DNA from: CANNDT01 sp945876205
GTDB taxonomy: Bacteria; Acidobacteriota; Vicinamibacteria; Vicinamibacterales; UBA2999
NCBI GenBank assembly: GCA_947503365.1
Contig: CANNDT010000100.1
Location: 1 to 16,062 of the forward strand
Direction: 5' to 3'
Length of the DNA: 16,062 nucleotides
Both the position numbers and the translations under genes were made by a program. Shown in pieces: positions 1-7,970 of the stretch (positions are counted from its first letter, which is position 1; each line of letters begins with the position of its first letter). The notes under the pieces were generated by a model that was not told the DNA's origin, ran no database searches, and saw nothing but the letters and a program-made list of their open reading frames with translations.

Positions 1-3000
1 CGGCACCGAGGCGGTGCCGATCAGCCGCAGGTCTCCGCCGACCTCGAACTCGCCGTAGTTGTTGTCGACGATGATGTCTTCGTCGGTGAGGAGCCGAATA
101 TCGAGCATGAGCGCGTCGAGGAGGGGGGATGGTTCCGCCGCCGCGGCCAGGCTTCTCGTGCGAAGCGCGGCGAGAAGCCCCGTCACCACCGCCAGCGGCT
201 CGCGGTAGAACCCCCGGCGGATCGTCGCCGTGCCCGAAATCTGTCCCGTCGGCGTCTCTTGTCCGGCGGCCTGGTTGAGGGCCAATGTCAGCGCCGCGTT
301 CATCTCGCTGCGAAGCCCTGGCGGGAACTCGAGCGCCATGCCGAGGATGTTTGCTGACAACTGCGCGGTCATCGCGCCGTCGGACTCGTAGGTGACCACC
401 CCATCGCCCGTCACCGGACCGCCGTTGACCAGGCCGTTGAACGCCGCGATCGTGGCGCTGTTGCGCGTGAGCACCGCGCGCGCGGTGAGGTCGGAGAGCA
501 GGACGCGCGGGTCAGCCAGGCGCATCTCACCGTTGGCGATCGTGACGTCGCCATCGATTCGCGGGTCGTCCAGCACGCCGGTAATCGAAAGGCGCGGCGC
601 CAGTGTCCCTGCCGTCGTGATGCCGGCGTCGCGCACGAACGGCGTCAGCATGCGAAGGTCCACGGTGCCGTTGGCGAGGATGGCGAGCTGCTGGTCGACG
701 AGCCGCACCTGCCCCCGGACGCTGAGCGTGGCGCCCTGTCCGGTCCAGTCCCAGGCCTCGATGCGCGCCAGGCCGTCGCCCACGGAGATGCGCGTCGGCA
801 CCTGCTGCGTCACCGGCAGATCCGCGGCGCGGATCTCGAGGCGATCGAGGCGCAGCTCACCGGTCACATCCGCGAGCTCGAGCGTCGGGCTCGCGAGGTC
901 GAGCGTGGCGTCAATCGTGCCAGTGACATCCTCGAGCGTGGTCGGGTCGACAATCGACTCCAGCACCTTGGGCGTGATGCCGGTCGCCCGCGCATGAATC
1001 TCGACGTTACCCGCCGGTCCAGCCCCCGGTTGACCGGTGATGAGCGAGAGCGGCGCCTTGCCGGTTGCCGCGATGGTTGCGCCCTGGTAGGACACATTCG
1101 CTTCGCGAAGCTCCAGCCACCCGCTCTCGGCATGGGCTCGAAGGCGAATGTCCGAGATCTGAGGGAAGCCTTCAACCGTTACCGAACCCGGGCCAGCTTC
1201 CAGATCCGCAGCGATGACCGGCGTCTCGATCGAACCCGTGATGCGCGCGAGCAGCGCGACAGGGCCGCGGCCACCGATCACCGGCAGATCGGTCATTCCA
1301 GTCGCCGCCGCCGCGCGGGCGATCTCGCCCACGTCTCCGCTGATGGTCACGAGCGCCGCCGACACAGGAGCGCCGGCCGGCGCGTCCACCAACGGCAGCT
1401 CACCCGATGCCGAGAGCCGCGTCTCGCCGGCCGTGGCTTCGAGCCGATCGATCCGAACGCGGTCGTCCATGTAGCCGAGGCGGGCCGGCTCTGCGAGACG
1501 AATCGGCAGTTCGCCGGCGGTCGCCTCGAGCGACTCGACCTCCACGGTCGCCGACCCACGACGCCATGAGTCGAGTGGACCTTCTACGTGTGCCGCGAAT
1601 GTCGTCGTCCCGGTCACCGTGGTCGGCAAGTCGATGTAGCGAAGCACCTTCGACAGGTCGAGCTGATCCGATCGGAGGTCGATCGTCGCGGCGTACGGCG
1701 CGTCCAGCCCGACACGGCCGTGTGCCGTAGCCGCAAACTCGGGCGCGTTCGCGTCGATCAATGCCGTGCGTCCGTCGAGCGTGGCGTGTGCAGTCACGTC
1801 GCCGAGGTTCACCTCGTCCCACCGGCCTTCGCGCAGTGACAGGTCACCTTCGCCGCGCGGATCGTCCAGCGTGCCCGCACCCGTGAAGCGCACATCAAGC
1901 CGCCCGGCCAGGGGCCGGTCGGCGGTCGGCATGATCGGCCAGTCGGTGGCGTTCACGGTGGCGGTGTACTGGTCGCTCTTCACGGCGTAGGTGCCAACTG
2001 CCGTCAGCCGCCCCGAGACTCCCGCATCGGTAACGGTCACGTTGTCCGCGGCCGCGGTGAAGGCAATCCGAGGATCGAGCAGGCGTCCACTGAGTTGAAG
2101 GTCGGCCTGCAGCGTCCCCGACGAGATGACCTCGTTTGGCACATCCGCAATCGCCGTCGTCTCGAGCACCTCCAGCAGCCGCAGGAGCGGTGTGTCGCCG
2201 ATGTCGACCGTTCCTGTCAGCGTGGAATCGGTGTCGCGGCCTTGCAGCATCCGGCCGCGGGCCGCGACGGTGATTGGCATCACGCCGCCGAGACGCTGTT
2301 CGCCGTCCAGGCGCCAGGTTCCGTTGTTGAGGACCAGGTGCGCGCTGCCACCGGCCGAGAGTCGATTCCGAGTGTTACGGCCGGGAGCAAAGCGCGCGCG
2401 GACGTCGGCACTCCAGGCGTCCACATTCGCGATCGGACCCGATGCGGCGACCTGCCCGCTGATCGTCGTCGCGGGAACCAGCGCCGCTGTCGGAGCCATC
2501 ATCCTGACCAGCCGCGCGCCGTCCACGCCGGTCCACGAGGCATCGACGCGCGCATTCGTCTCGTCGAAGGGAACGGTCGCGGTTCCCATCACGCGTCCGC
2601 CTTCGACACCGAAGGCCAGCTCGTCGAAGCGGGCGGCGGTGGACGTGACGTGGGCGCGGGCGACCACGTCGATCAGCACGACATCCTGCCAGGCCAGACG
2701 CCCGGACGTCAGCCGTACGTCAGACTCGGGACCGGCCATCGGTCCTTTCACCTGTCCTTCGAACGCCAGCGTGCCTGCCGGCAGATCACCACCATCCATC
2801 GCCCACCGCGCCAGCGTCGCGACATCGCCGGTGCCGGCGACCATCAGATCGACCGCCGCTTCGCGCGCAATCAGCACCACCGTTCCAGCGAGGCGCAGGG
2901 AACCCTCGTCGCTCCGCAGTTGACCGTTGGTGAGATGGAGGGCGCGTCCGTCGAAGGTGGCATCGGCGTCGAGCTGCGAGATGCGCGTCCGGCGATCGCC

Positions 3001-3555
3001 CACGCGCACATCCGCGGCGCCCTGCAACGCGATGCGCCCCTGGTCGCGAGCGAGCCGAATCGCCACCGCCGGCACCGCCAGCGTCATGTCTCCCTGCTCG
3101 TCCCGGACGTCGATCCGAAGACGTGGGATATCGATCAACGCGATGCGAAGCGGCGGCGGGTCCTGGTTGGCACTGTCTGATAAATCAGGGAGGTTCGTCG
3201 TGCCATCGCGGCGCCGGACAACCTGCACGCCGCCGTTGGTCACGGTGACGTTCTCGAACGCGACATCGCCGAGGAGCGCGCCCCGCGTGAGCGTCGCCGA
3301 CAGGTATTCGGCCCGGAAGAACGGCTCTCCAGGCGACGTCAGCGATGAGATGCGTATGCCGGCGAGACCGACGCGCAGCGCCGCGAGGTTGTAATCGAGG
3401 CGAGCCGCCTCGACACGGATGCCGTACTGCTCCTGAACGGTGGCCAACGCGTACCGCAGGACGCGGCCGCGGACAAACGGCGTGTGAAGGACGAGCACCA
3501 GCGCGGCCACGCCTGTGACCAGGGCCAGGACCACGATTGCGGCGCGGCGCTTCAT
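1..3555 (-). CDS. TamB/AsmA-like translocation and assembly module protein (3' end cut off by window edge)
   Basis: An open frame without a stop runs from an ATG at 3555 to base 1, giving 1185 visible residues. The N-terminus (MKRRAAIVVLALV...) is one membrane anchor with a short cytoplasmic basic start, and the rest is exported. After it come hundreds of residues of repetitive beta-rich sequence with recurring patterns such as 'G.l.l.g....D' and 'l.v.G.l.dP.i.G', typical of AsmA/TamB beta-taco proteins. The last visible part (from about residue 1050) fits the TamB C-terminal DUF490 region, with 'GQISGTATIRRGFY' and then 'DNNYGEFEVGGDLRLIGTASVP'. Known TamB-like proteins span the periplasm and work with Omp85-family proteins in outer-membrane assembly or lipid transport. 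They are usually 1200-1600 residues, so only a short tail is missing. No strong ribosome binding site precedes the ATG. Which partner lies beyond the edge cannot be seen. Confidence 0.88.
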   Translation of the reverse strand, partial: MKRRAAIVVLALVTGVAALVLVLHTPFVRGRVLRYALATVQEQYGIRVEAARLDYNLAALRVGLAGIRISSLTSPGEPFFRAEYLSATLTRGALLGDVAFENVTVTNGGVQVVRRRDGTTNLPDLSDSANQDPPPLRIALIDIPRLRIDVRDEQGDMTLAVPAVAIRLARDQGRIALQGAADVRVGDRRTRISQLDADATFDGRALHLTNGQLRSDEGSLRLAGTVVLIAREAAVDLMVAGTGDVATLARWAMDGGDLPAGTLAFEGQVKGPMAGPESDVRLTSGRLAWQDVVLIDVVARAHVTSTAARFDELAFGVEGGRVMGTATVPFDETNARVDASWTGVDGARLVRMMAPTAALVPATTISGQVAASGPIANVDAWSADVRARFAPGRNTRNRLSAGGSAHLVLNNGTWRLDGEQRLGGVMPITVAARGRMLQGRDTDSTLTGTVDIGDTPLLRLLEVLETTAIADVPNEVISSGTLQADLQLSGRLLDPRIAFTAAADNVTVTDAGVSGRLTAVGTYAVKSDQYTATVNATDWPIMPTADRPLAGRLDVRFTGAGTLDDPRGEGDLSLREGRWDEVNLGDVTAHATLDGRTALIDANAPEFAATAHGRVGLDAPYAATIDLRSDQLDLSKVLRYIDLPTTVTGTTTFAAHVEGPLDSWRRGSATVEVESLEATAGELPIRLAEPARLGYMDDRVRIDRLEATAGETRLSASGELPLVDAPAGAPVSAALVTISGDVGEIARAAAATGMTDLPVIGGRGPVALLARITGSIETPVIAADLEAGPGSVTVEGFPQISDIRLRAHAESGWLELREANVSYQGATIAATGKAPLSLITGQPGAGPAGNVEIHARATGITPKVLESIVDPTTLEDVTGTIDATLDLASPTLELADVTGELRLDRLEIRAADLPVTQQVPTRISVGDGLARIEAWDWTGQGATLSVRGQVRLVDQQLAILANGTVDLRMLTPFVRDAGITTAGTLAPRLSITGVLDDPRIDGDVTIANGEMRLADPRVLLSDLTARAVLTRNSATIAAFNGLVNGGPVTGDGVVTYESDGAMTAQLSANILGMALEFPPGLRSEMNAALTLALNQAAGQETPTGQISGTATIRRGFYREPLAVVTGLLAALRTRSLAAAAEPSPLLDALMLDIRLLTDEDIIVDNNYGEFEVGGDLRLIGTASVP

Positions 3556-3692
3556 CCAGCTTTTATCGTACGCTGATCCCCCACGGCCAAGGTCGCCTGA
3601 CCGAGCTGAGATCCCAGACGCGCCCAATCCATGCTGGTCGGCCATGCAAGAGCGTGTTAACCTTGGGTTCACCCGTGTGACACACAATATTG

Positions 3693-4751
3693 ATGTCCGC
3701 TAAGCCGCTCGACCTCACGCTTGAGCTTGAGCCCAGGGCTCGCTTCGACATTGTCGAGCTGCGTTCCCATTACACCGCCGAACACCAGGCGATCTCGGGA
3801 TTCCCACATTGCCTTTACTGGTCGTCGCACACGACCGCTGGCTTCCTCGATCGAAGTCTCGCGGCTCGCTTGAGCGCCGAGCACATCCCGACCTACGTGG
3901 ATGCGTTCCGGACCATCTTTCCCGAAGGCGCCGGCTACGAACACGATCAGCTCGATCGGCGTGATGATCTCAGTGACACCCAGAAGACCGTCGAGCCCCG
4001 CAACGGCGACTCGCACCTCGCGTTCATTGCCGGTGGCCTCCGCCCCTGTGTCACGCATCCCAATCTTCCGGATGAATCGGTGTACTTCGTCGACCTCGAC
4101 GGGATGGTCGATGGACGGCCCCGCCGGCGGCTGACGCGGCTCATCGGCTTCCGCCAGGAGCGCCCGGTCCGGACCACGCGCATCGAAGTGCCGGTGTCGG
4201 CGCATCCCATCGATTCGATCAACCTCAAGGATCCGCGGCTTGGCGTCTACGACCAGCTCGCGGAGTTTGTCGCCGCCGCGGGCGTCGGCAAGGGACGGCT
4301 GCGCATCGTGCTCGACAAATCGGAGCGTCACTCGGCGCTGACCGTCAACGAGTACGAAACGCTGCTGATGAATCACGACCTGGCCGAGGTGCTCGGGAAC
4401 CCGTTGCGGTTTGTCGCCGAGAAGTATCGCCACGCGATGGCGAACCCTCGCGCGGTGCCCGCCAAGACGCTCGGCTACGCCAAGTACGACTTCGTGCGGG
4501 TGCTCAACAAGGGGCTCGACACGCTTGGCCTGCGCGGGTCGATTGTGGAGAAAGTGCTGGCGCGGACGCTCGCCGTGCCCGCCGCCCGATTCTTCCGCAT
4601 GCGGCGCTCGGTCAGCCTCCTGGTGTCAGATCGCGAGGACGGCACGCACGGCCTGATCGAAGGCGCCTACCAGAGCCCGATCCTCGTGCAGTGGCAGCGC
4701 GCACCGCGTCAGACGCGGATCCTCGAAGTCACGCTCACCGAGATCGTCTGA
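3693..4751 (+). CDS. Protein with two divergent UPF0047/YjbQ-like domains
   Basis: 352 residues from ATG 3693; a TTG at 3690 is the only other possible start because a stop lies at 3678. The first half resembles UPF0047 (YjbQ). It has the HTTA signature at residues 46-49, an Asp near 70, 'GYEH' at 81-84, 'NGDSHLAF' at 104-111, and a segment ending like the family's receptor-strand region. The second half looks like another, degenerate copy: 'SALTVNEYE' at 214-222 matches the latter part of the family motif HTTA-x-L-x-V-N-E, and 'GAYQSPILVQW' with 'TRILEVTLTEI' at the C-terminus matches the family's 'GTWQ...R.R.V.V' ending. Canonical YjbQ proteins are about 130-140 residues with a single domain, so length also supports duplication. 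YjbQ proteins have been linked to weak thiamine-phosphate synthase activity, but the role here is unknown. No signal peptide: cytoplasmic. It diverges from the TamB-like gene across about 137 bases. Confidence 0.75.
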   Translation: MSAKPLDLTLELEPRARFDIVELRSHYTAEHQAISGFPHCLYWSSHTTAGFLDRSLAARLSAEHIPTYVDAFRTIFPEGAGYEHDQLDRRDDLSDTQKTVEPRNGDSHLAFIAGGLRPCVTHPNLPDESVYFVDLDGMVDGRPRRRLTRLIGFRQERPVRTTRIEVPVSAHPIDSINLKDPRLGVYDQLAEFVAAAGVGKGRLRIVLDKSERHSALTVNEYETLLMNHDLAEVLGNPLRFVAEKYRHAMANPRAVPAKTLGYAKYDFVRVLNKGLDTLGLRGSIVEKVLARTLAVPAARFFRMRRSVSLLVSDREDGTHGLIEGAYQSPILVQWQRAPRQTRILEVTLTEIV

Positions 4752-4754
4752 TCC

Positions 4755-4783
4755 TCGCGCACCCTGATCGTCGCGCACCCTGA
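4755..4783 (+). repeat. 13-base direct repeat leading into a REP-like palindrome
   Basis: TCGCGCACCCTGA occurs at 4755-4767 and again at 4771-4783. The second copy is the left half of the palindrome at 4768-4799. The first looks like a half-copy of the same element, perhaps left by slippage or by an incomplete duplication. Confidence 0.7.
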
Positions 4784-4799
4784 AGGGTGCGCGCTACAG
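4768..4799 (+). repeat. REP-like palindromic element, copy 1
   Basis: A 32-base unit with a perfect 9-base stem, CGCGCACCC (4772-4780) and GGGTGCGCG (4785-4793), around a TGAA loop, flanked by TCGT on the left and CTACAG on the right. Copy 2 lies inverted 35 bases downstream. There is no T-run, so it does not look like a classical intrinsic terminator, although it sits just after the stop of the UPF0047-like gene and between convergent genes. Confidence 0.75.
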
Positions 4800-4834
4800 G
4801 TGGCCCATCGCCAGCGCCACAGGCAACCACTCGC

Positions 4835-4866
4835 CAGTAGCGCGTGGCCTTCAGGCCACGCGACGA
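4835..4866 (-). repeat. REP-like palindromic element, copy 2 (inverted)
   Basis: On the minus strand this 32-base unit shares TCGTCGCG, CCTGAAGG and CGCGCTAC with copy 1. The stem positions between the conserved blocks differ on both sides in a compensating way (CAC with GTG in copy 1, TGG with CCA here). The perfect 9-base stem is CGCGTGGCC (4841-4849) and GGCCACGCG (4854-4862) around TTCA. Two inverted copies make a BIME/REPIN-like pair. It ends 5 bases short of the M28 peptidase stop codon. Confidence 0.75.
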
Positions 4867-4870
4867 TAGG

Positions 4871-6271
4871 CTACTTCGGCAGCCGCTCCGGCATCTCCGC
4901 CACCACATACGCCATCACCGCAATCGCCGCCGCGGCCTTTGACACTTCGTCGGGCGCGATGCGCTCGACCGTGTCGGCTGGCGTGTGGTGAATCGTGAAG
5001 TACTTCGACGGGTCTCCCAGGTAGGCCATCGTCGGCGCATTCGCCGCCTGCGCGATCGGACCCACGTCTGCCCCGCCGCCGCCGGCCACGATCTCCGGCA
5101 TATTCAGCGGCGCCAGCAACGACCAGATATCGCGAATCAGCGCCCGAGCGCCGTTGCTGCCGCTGAAGCCAAGGCTTGCCGGCTCGAACACGCCCGAGTC
5201 GGACTCGAGCGCGAACACGTGGTTCGGCGCTTCGGCCGCATGCTTCTCCGCATAGGCGTTGGCGCCGCGAAGCCCGTTCTCTTCATTCGTCCAGAGCACG
5301 ATGCGAACGGTGCGCCTCGGGCGGATGCCGAGCTTCGCCATCAGGCGTGCCGCTTCCCACGTCACGATGATCCCGACGCCATCGTCAGAGGCGCCGGCGC
5401 CGACGTCCCAGGAATCGATGTGCCCGCCGAGGAGCACGATTTCCTCGGGGCGCTCGCGGCCGCGAATCTCCCCAACCACATTCGCCGACTCGACGTCGGG
5501 TTCGTTGTGCGCCTCCATCGAAAGGCGCACGCGCACGCGGCGGCCGCGCGCGACCAGCCGCGCGATCCGGTTGGCGTCTTCGGCCGCAATCGTCGCGGCG
5601 GGGATCGCGGGCACGCCCTGCCCGTATTGCAGGCTCCCCGTGTGCGGCGTCCGAAGGCCCGTCGGACCAACCGCGCGCACCAGCGCGGCGACGCCTCCCG
5701 CTTGCGCAGCGGCGCGCGGACCACCCGTCCGGTACATCACCGTGTCGTTGTAGGACGTGAATGGCGCGTTGAAGAGCACGATCTTGCCCTTCGCCGCGGC
5801 GGCGTGGGTCCGAAGATCCTCGAAGCTGTTGACGACGAGCACCTCGGCTTCGAGCCCGCCCGGCGGCGTGGCGATCGATCCGCCAAGCCCGAGCATCGCG
5901 ATCGGATGACGAGGTGGGTCGACGATCTCGGCACTCTCGTTGCCGCGCACCCAGCGAGGCACCATCACCGGTTCGATGTGGACGTTCTCGAGACCGTCCT
6001 TCTTCATCGTCTCCGCGGCCCAGGCGATCGCCCGCGTGAGGTTTTCGGATCCGCTGAGACGGTTTCCGTAGGTGTCGCCGAGCTCCGCAAGGCGCTGCCA
6101 CGCGAAATCGTCGCCGGTGGCGGCCTTCATCAGGCGCCCCGCGGTTTCACGATAGCCTTCGATCCACCCCGGCGCCGGTCGCGATTGTGCGTGGATCACG
6201 ACGTCGGTCACGAGAGCGCCGGCCACCAGCACGGCGGCGATGCAGAACGCGTTCTGCCGATTCAACGACAT
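4871..6271 (-). CDS. Secreted M28-family metallopeptidase (carboxypeptidase Q-like)
   Basis: 466 residues. An N-terminal hydrophobic signal (about residues 8-28, ending near 'IHAQS') points to Sec export. The peptidase has the full co-catalytic zinc set of family M28: 'GGHIDSWDVGAGASDDG' (His284, Asp286, Asp296/297), 'WTNEENG' (Glu330, Glu331), 'ESDSG' (Asp358) and 'FTIHHTPADT' (His428/429). A region at about 110-250 between the N-terminal part and the metal site fits the PA-like insertion of the carboxypeptidase Q (plasma glutamate carboxypeptidase) branch. Expected role: removing amino acids from peptides or dipeptides outside the cytoplasm. It is a single-gene unit on the minus strand; the next gene upstream diverges. 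Just before the start codon lies the palindrome CGTTACTGTAACG (6275-6287), possibly an operator. Family assignment is firm; the substrate is not known. Confidence 0.93.
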   Translation of the reverse strand: MSLNRQNAFCIAAVLVAGALVTDVVIHAQSRPAPGWIEGYRETAGRLMKAATGDDFAWQRLAELGDTYGNRLSGSENLTRAIAWAAETMKKDGLENVHIEPVMVPRWVRGNESAEIVDPPRHPIAMLGLGGSIATPPGGLEAEVLVVNSFEDLRTHAAAAKGKIVLFNAPFTSYNDTVMYRTGGPRAAAQAGGVAALVRAVGPTGLRTPHTGSLQYGQGVPAIPAATIAAEDANRIARLVARGRRVRVRLSMEAHNEPDVESANVVGEIRGRERPEEIVLLGGHIDSWDVGAGASDDGVGIIVTWEAARLMAKLGIRPRRTVRIVLWTNEENGLRGANAYAEKHAAEAPNHVFALESDSGVFEPASLGFSGSNGARALIRDIWSLLAPLNMPEIVAGGGGADVGPIAQAANAPTMAYLGDPSKYFTIHHTPADTVERIAPDEVSKAAAAIAVMAYVVAEMPERLPK

Positions 6272-6274
6272 GCC

Positions 6275-6287
6275 CGTTACTGTAACG
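6275..6287. promoter_or_regulatory. Palindrome just upstream of the M28 peptidase start
   Basis: CGTTAC-T-GTAACG is a perfect 6-base inverted repeat around one central base, starting 3 bases upstream of the peptidase ATG (6271) and lying in the short gap before the diverging GNAT fragment. Its A/T-rich character stands out from the GC-rich surroundings. It could be a repressor operator or part of a promoter. No known regulator motif was matched. Confidence 0.35.
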
Positions 6288-6328
6288 TAAGGCTCGCCGC
6301 TCGACTACCCAGGTTTCCGAGGTGACGC

Positions 6329-6535
6329 GTGCAGACCAACGACACGGTAATCCGCCGCGCCACGAAGGCCGACCTGCCCGCGCTTGGCAGGCTCGGCGCG
6401 CTTCTGGTGCAAACCCATTACGCCTTCGACCCGCATCGTTTCATGGCGCCTCGCCCGAACGCCGACGAGGGATACGCGTGGTTTCTCGGCACGCAGCTCG
6501 ACCGAGACGATACCGTCGTCTTTGTCGCGGAACGT
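6329..6535 (+). pseudogene. GNAT-family N-acetyltransferase, 5' fragment
   Basis: From a GTG at 6329 the first 68 or so residues read as a normal GNAT N-terminus: 'VIRRATKADLPALGRLGALL' (strand 1 and helix 1), 'THYAFDPHRF', 'YAWFLGTQL', then 'DTVVFVAER', where the next strand of the fold is expected. After 'VAER' the similarity stops. The frame stays open but runs into DNA that is antisense to the BON-domain gene, and the acetyl-CoA binding motif (R/Q-x-x-G-x-G/A) never appears. Family members are about 140-170 residues, so more than half is gone. Nothing in the other frames between 6535 and 6601 looks like the missing part. The best reading is a gene cut by a deletion that removed its 3' half. 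Confidence 0.7.
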
Positions 6536-6601
6536 AGTGCTTCACGGTCACGGCTGAGCCAGCCGCCGCGAAACCCAGGCGAACGTCAGGCGCCGATTAC
6601 G

Positions 6602-7036
6602 TCAATCGACGCGCAACCGATCTACGACAGACGTCACACCCTGCGTTTCGCGTGCAAGCTGCAGCGCCCGGGTCTTCTCGGCCTGGCTATCGACCCGGCC
6701 GGTCAGCGTCACGACGCTTCCGTCGGTGTCGACGTCGATGCTGGCCGCGTCGATCCCATCGTCGAGCGCCATCTTCGACTTGATTTTCGCGGTGATACCG
6801 GCCGCCGACAGGGCCCGTTGCGCCTCATTGGCGCCAACAGCGACGGTTTCACCGATGGCCGCACCCGTCTGGCGCGCCCTGGAGGTATCGATGTCGCGCA
6901 CCGGTCCAGTCGTGCCGACTTGCCGATCTTCGACCACGACGGGACCTGACGCAGCCCGACGGTATCCGAAGAAGAACGCGCCGACGCCGACAATGACGAC
7001 GACGATGATGATGAGCCGCAACAGTCCTCGCAACAT
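6602..7036 (-). CDS. Membrane-anchored BON-domain protein
   Basis: 144 residues from the ATG at 7036, chosen because GGAGG lies 10 bases upstream (7047-7051 on the plus strand as CCTCC). An ATG at 7063 would add nine residues. Residues about 4-22 (LRGLLRLIIIVVVIVGVGAFFFG) are one transmembrane segment or uncleaved signal. After a low-complexity linker, a BON domain fills the C-terminal 65 or so residues ('ITAKIKSKMALDDGIDAASI', 'VVTLTGRVDSQAEKTRALQL', 'GVTSVVDRLRV'). BON domains (as in OsmY and the BON/LysM proteins) bind phospholipid or envelope components and are often linked to osmotic stress, so a periplasm-facing envelope role is likely. It converges with the GNAT fragment and diverges from the hydrolase gene across about 115 bases. 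Confidence 0.85.
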   Translation of the reverse strand: MLRGLLRLIIIVVVIVGVGAFFFGYRRAASGPVVVEDRQVGTTGPVRDIDTSRARQTGAAIGETVAVGANEAQRALSAAGITAKIKSKMALDDGIDAASIDVDTDGSVVTLTGRVDSQAEKTRALQLARETQGVTSVVDRLRVD

Positions 7037-7113
7037 GGGTGAAAAGCCTCCATCCACCAACACTGCAATGAACGTGCTAGTTGGCGACGCCGTCCATCAG
7101 CCTCGATCTAATC

Positions 7114-7119
7114 TACAAT
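7114..7119 (+). promoter_or_regulatory. Possible -10 element for the hydrolase-transporter operon
   Basis: TACAAT in the A/T-rich patch 7105-7120, 32 bases before the hydrolase ATG, is a good -10 match in otherwise GC-rich DNA. No convincing -35 is found at the usual spacing, so the call is tentative. Confidence 0.3.
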
Positions 7120-7151
7120 CCACCTTCACGACGCCCCCGGTACCGCCAACT

Positions 7152-7970
7152 ATGACCTCACCTGCGCAGCACGATACCTTCGTCACGTCCGACGGCTCAT
7201 CGCTTTCATTCACCCGGCGCGCGGCGCCCAAGGTGGGCGCACCGCGCATCGTCCTGGTGCACTCGCTGGCGCTGGACCGCAGCGTGTGGGACGGCGTCGC
7301 CGATCGGCTCCAGGGCGACGCCGAGATCCTCGTCTATGACTGCCGTGGACATGGGCGATCGGATCGCCGGAGCGGCGTCTACACGGCGCAGTTGTTTGCC
7401 CGCGACCTCGCGGAACTGCTCGACCACCTCGGATGGCCCGAGACGGCGGTTGCCGGCTGCTCGATGGGCGGCAACGTGGCGTTGGCATTCGCGGGGTTGT
7501 ATCCCGATCGGATCACGGCTCTCGGGCTCATCGACACGACGGCGTGGTACGGCGCCGACGCGCCGGTCAAGTTCGGCGAGCGGGCAGACGCGGCGCGGGT
7601 GAAAGGCATGCGCGGCCTCATCGACTTTCAGCTGACGCGGTGGTTCTCCGATGAATACCGCGCCTCGCATCGCGACGAGTTGAGCCGGCTGACGGCGCTG
7701 TTCGTGGCCAACGATCTCGACTGCTACGCGGCGAGCTGCGCGCTGCTCGGAAACGTCGACGTGCGGCAGCACCTCGCGTCCTTCCGCATGCCGGTCGCCG
7801 TTGTCGTCGGCGAGGAAGACTACGCGACGCCGGTGGCGATGGCGCGCCAGCTCCACGAGGCGATTCCACAGTCGACGTTGACGATCCTTCCGCGCGCGAG
7901 GCACCTGACGCCAATCGAGCATCCGGAGACGATCGCATCCGAGCTTCTCGCCCTGCTGCGGCGCGCGTGA
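7152..7970 (+). CDS. Alpha/beta hydrolase, 3-oxoadipate enol-lactonase-like
   Basis: 272 residues from ATG 7152. The frame is open further upstream, but that part is antisense to the BON gene and the intergenic DNA and has no domain. Alpha/beta hydrolase features appear in order: 'LVHSLALDRSVWD' (oxyanion-hole loop, about 35-47), 'YDCRGHGRSD' (62-71), nucleophile elbow 'GCSMGG' with Ser104, the acid Asp223 in 'GEEDYATP', and His251 in 'RARHLTPIEHP'. The spacing and the 'RGHGRSD' and 'SMGG' motifs are closest to PcaD/enol-lactonase and related aromatic-pathway hydrolases, but these are shared widely, so the substrate is uncertain. No signal peptide: cytoplasmic. The stop overlaps the start of the MFS transporter (GTGA), so the two are translationally coupled and probably handle the same compound. 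Confidence 0.88.
   Translation: MTSPAQHDTFVTSDGSSLSFTRRAAPKVGAPRIVLVHSLALDRSVWDGVADRLQGDAEILVYDCRGHGRSDRRSGVYTAQLFARDLAELLDHLGWPETAVAGCSMGGNVALAFAGLYPDRITALGLIDTTAWYGADAPVKFGERADAARVKGMRGLIDFQLTRWFSDEYRASHRDELSRLTALFVANDLDCYAASCALLGNVDVRQHLASFRMPVAVVVGEEDYATPVAMARQLHEAIPQSTLTILPRARHLTPIEHPETIASELLALLRRA

Noticed and set aside
2095..3180. A 361-codon open frame on the plus strand inside the TamB-like gene
   Set aside because: It is antisense to the continuous TamB-like frame and has no recognisable domain or ribosome binding site.
3663..3691. TTGGGT and AATATT as a promoter for the UPF0047-like gene
   Set aside because: It would place the transcription start inside the coding sequence, and the -10 match is poor.
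4772..4793. The 9-base-stem hairpin after the UPF0047-like gene as an intrinsic terminator
   Set aside because: There is no T-run after the stem, and an inverted second copy with the same conserved blocks fits a repeat family better. A secondary effect on transcript ends is not excluded.
4985..6325. A 446-codon open frame on the plus strand opposite the M28 peptidase gene
   Set aside because: Its composition is very rich in Arg, His and Ala, no domain pattern is seen, and the opposite strand encodes a complete peptidase with all zinc ligands.
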